From an uncultured bacterium (GTDB lineage Bacteria; Patescibacteriota; Gracilibacteria; Absconditabacterales; Absconditicoccaceae), in contig CAMJDC010000002.1 of assembly GCA_946404285.1 (NCBI GenBank), positions 1 through 53,823 on the forward strand: 53,823 nucleotides of DNA. The letters are read 5' to 3'. Position 1 is the stretch's first letter. Every line of letters begins with the position of its first letter. Both the position numbers and the translations under genes were made by a program. Of the stretch, positions 52,343-53,823 are shown in pieces. The notes under the pieces are model-generated. The model was not told where the DNA came from. It did not search any database and saw only the letters and a program-made list of their open reading frames with translations.

Positions 52343-52516
52343 TTACTTTAATTTTTCTCTAGATGTATGTTCTGTGTGTTTTCTACAGTGTTTACAATCC
52401 TTTCTCGCAGTTAATTTTGGAGTTGTTGCTTTATTCAAAGATGTGTAATAATTCGTAGCTTTACATTCAGAGCATACCAATGCAACCTTAATAACTCCAC
52501 CTTTTTTCTTTGCCAT
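52343..52516 (-). CDS. rpmG: 50S ribosomal protein L33
   Basis: MAKKKGGVIKVALVCSECKATNYYTSLNKATTPKLTARKDCKHCRKHTEHTSREKLK. Confidence 0.93.
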   Translation of the reverse strand: MAKKKGGVIKVALVCSECKATNYYTSLNKATTPKLTARKDCKHCRKHTEHTSREKLK

Positions 52517-52570
52517 AATTTACATAATGAATACAAATAAAATATTTGAATGACGTAGATGATCTCAATT

Positions 52571-52644
52571 TGGCTCTGGGTAGACTCGAACCACCGACCT
52601 CGCCCTTATGAGAGGCGCGCTCTAACCTGCTGAGCTACAGAGCC
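52571..52644 (-). tRNA. tRNA with CAT anticodon (elongator Met or Ile2)
   Basis: Anticodon loop CTCATAA; body similar to the tRNA-Ile(GAT) at 16099-16172. Confidence 0.9.
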
Positions 52645-52674
52645 ACTTCAAATTACAAAAAATTTTCATCAAAT

Positions 52675-52761
52675 CGGTGAGGGTGGGATTCGAACCCACG
52701 AAGCCTGTTACAGCTTGACTCGTTAGCAGTGAGTTGATTTCAGCCTCTCATCCACCTCACC
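52675..52761 (-). tRNA. tRNA-Ser(GCT)
   Basis: Class II cloverleaf; anticodon loop CTGCTAA. Confidence 0.92.
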
Positions 52762-52882
52762 AAACCACCAATTCGTGGATTGAATATACACAAATACTAT
52801 TGTATTTCAAGAGAAAAAATATAGAAGAAAGTGTTATTTCAGTCTGAACATATTTCAGAATTTTATAAATTATCGATAAAAT

Positions 52883-53473
52883 ATGGCTGAAGAAGTAGTG
52901 TGAGTTATTGAATCATGAGAAAGTTGATGAAGTCTCAAAGAGTGAGTAACAGAAGCTGACGTACAAAGAGTTCAAGAAAGTGCACGCCAAGCAAAAAAAG
53001 TAGCCCAACAATTACAACAAAGTAAAAAAGAAAACAATCAACTTGCAAAGTTTTTAAGTTACCTTTTCACTGAAATTAATAACGAAAAAATAATTAAATG
53101 ATTATATGATACTTTTTTTATAACAATTGACCCAAAAACAAATATTCCATATTTTCGTAAAAGTATGAATGATATAGTTGTTGTATGATTATTTTACCCA
53201 TTTTATACAGAAAAAGCTAACGAACTCTGAGTTGCTCATTACTACGAAAAATTAAATGATTCATCAACAAAAACTATTGAATGATATATAACATATTTAC
53301 AAGAATTATCAGATAATTACCACGATAATATTCCAATTAATCAAAATAGTTTCATCGACCTATTAACAGAAATTTTAAAAGAATATTTACCATCAAATCT
53401 AAATATGGATTCTTTATGAGATACAAATCAAGAATACAAAAAAATCATAAAGGAAAAGCTGTATCTACAATAA
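52883..53473 (+). CDS. Hypothetical protein
   Basis: MAEEVVGVIESGESGGSLKEGVTEADVQRVQESARQAKKVAQQLQQSKKE... Confidence 0.65.
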
Positions 53474-53500
53474 TTAAAAAACACATAATATACTCCAAAC

Positions 53501-53547
53501 AAAAAAGTCGGAAAAATTTTGACTTTTTAAAGATTTTTATGTATAAT
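53501..53547 (+). promoter_or_regulatory. Sigma70-type promoter overlapping terminator-like hairpin
   Basis: AAAAAGTC-GGAAAAATTTT-GACTTTTT hairpin; TTGACT-N17-TATAAT. Confidence 0.7.
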
Positions 53548-53585
53548 TATAGAGAAAGAAAATATTTATTTCAGAAAGAAATTGT

Positions 53586-53823
53586 ATGACACCGGGAAAT
53601 AGGAGTACTCAGCAATATAATTCACCACAAGAAACTCAAAGACAATGAGTAGACAATTTTTCCAGTAGAGAACAACAAAGAACAAGAGAGATAACACAAG
53701 CAAGAATGGATAATTTAAGAAGTTCTACAATTGATTGAGGAATTAGTACACTATGAACGAGATCAGATTTAATGATAGCGCAGACATGAATGGAGAGTGA
53801 ACAGAATCTACATACATTAGATT
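53586..53823 (+). CDS. Hypothetical protein, 3' truncated by window
   Basis: MTPGNRSTQQYNSPQETQRQGVDNFSSREQQRTREITQARMDNLRSS... Confidence 0.55.

Overview
The window looks like a chromosomal segment of an Absconditabacterales (SR1/CPR-type) bacterium using a non-standard code best matched by NCBI table 37. In-frame TGA reads as Gly, for example in the Adk P-loop GVQGCGKGTQ, and a tRNA with a UCA anticodon is encoded at 4642-4715. CGA reads as Trp: the VanY motif becomes EPWHWRYLG and the GH26 motif becomes HEMNGGWYPW. A Trp-like tRNA with a UCG anticodon is encoded at 49591-49661. The supplied table-11 ORF track is therefore mostly fragments, and I re-read the CDSs by hand with TGA=Gly and CGA=Trp. 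Content: a ribosomal/translation cluster (S4, S11, S13, L36, IF1, L21, L20, L35, IF3, S16, L33), 13 tRNAs, one rRNA locus, peptidoglycan genes (MurD, FtsW/RodA, VanY-type, YkuD_2-like), Adk, HrcA, RNase Y, TopA, PrmC, NUDIX, U32 and M16 peptidases, a large T4SS-like ATPase and many membrane or lipoprotein genes. No CRISPR array or transposon was seen. Most notable: (1) a 1016-aa ValRS homologue in which HIGH, KMSKS and the CP1 editing residues all appear replaced in place; (2) an rRNA locus ordered 23S-5S-16S, with separate processing stems and a terminator after 16S; (3) a 16S 3' end with intact helix 45 but no CCUCC anti-Shine-Dalgarno, matching the near absence of SD sites; (4) the dual codon reassignment with both cognate tRNAs present; (5) compact elements where a terminator-like hairpin carries the -35 box of the next promoter. 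All homology calls come from motif recognition by eye; no database searches were run.
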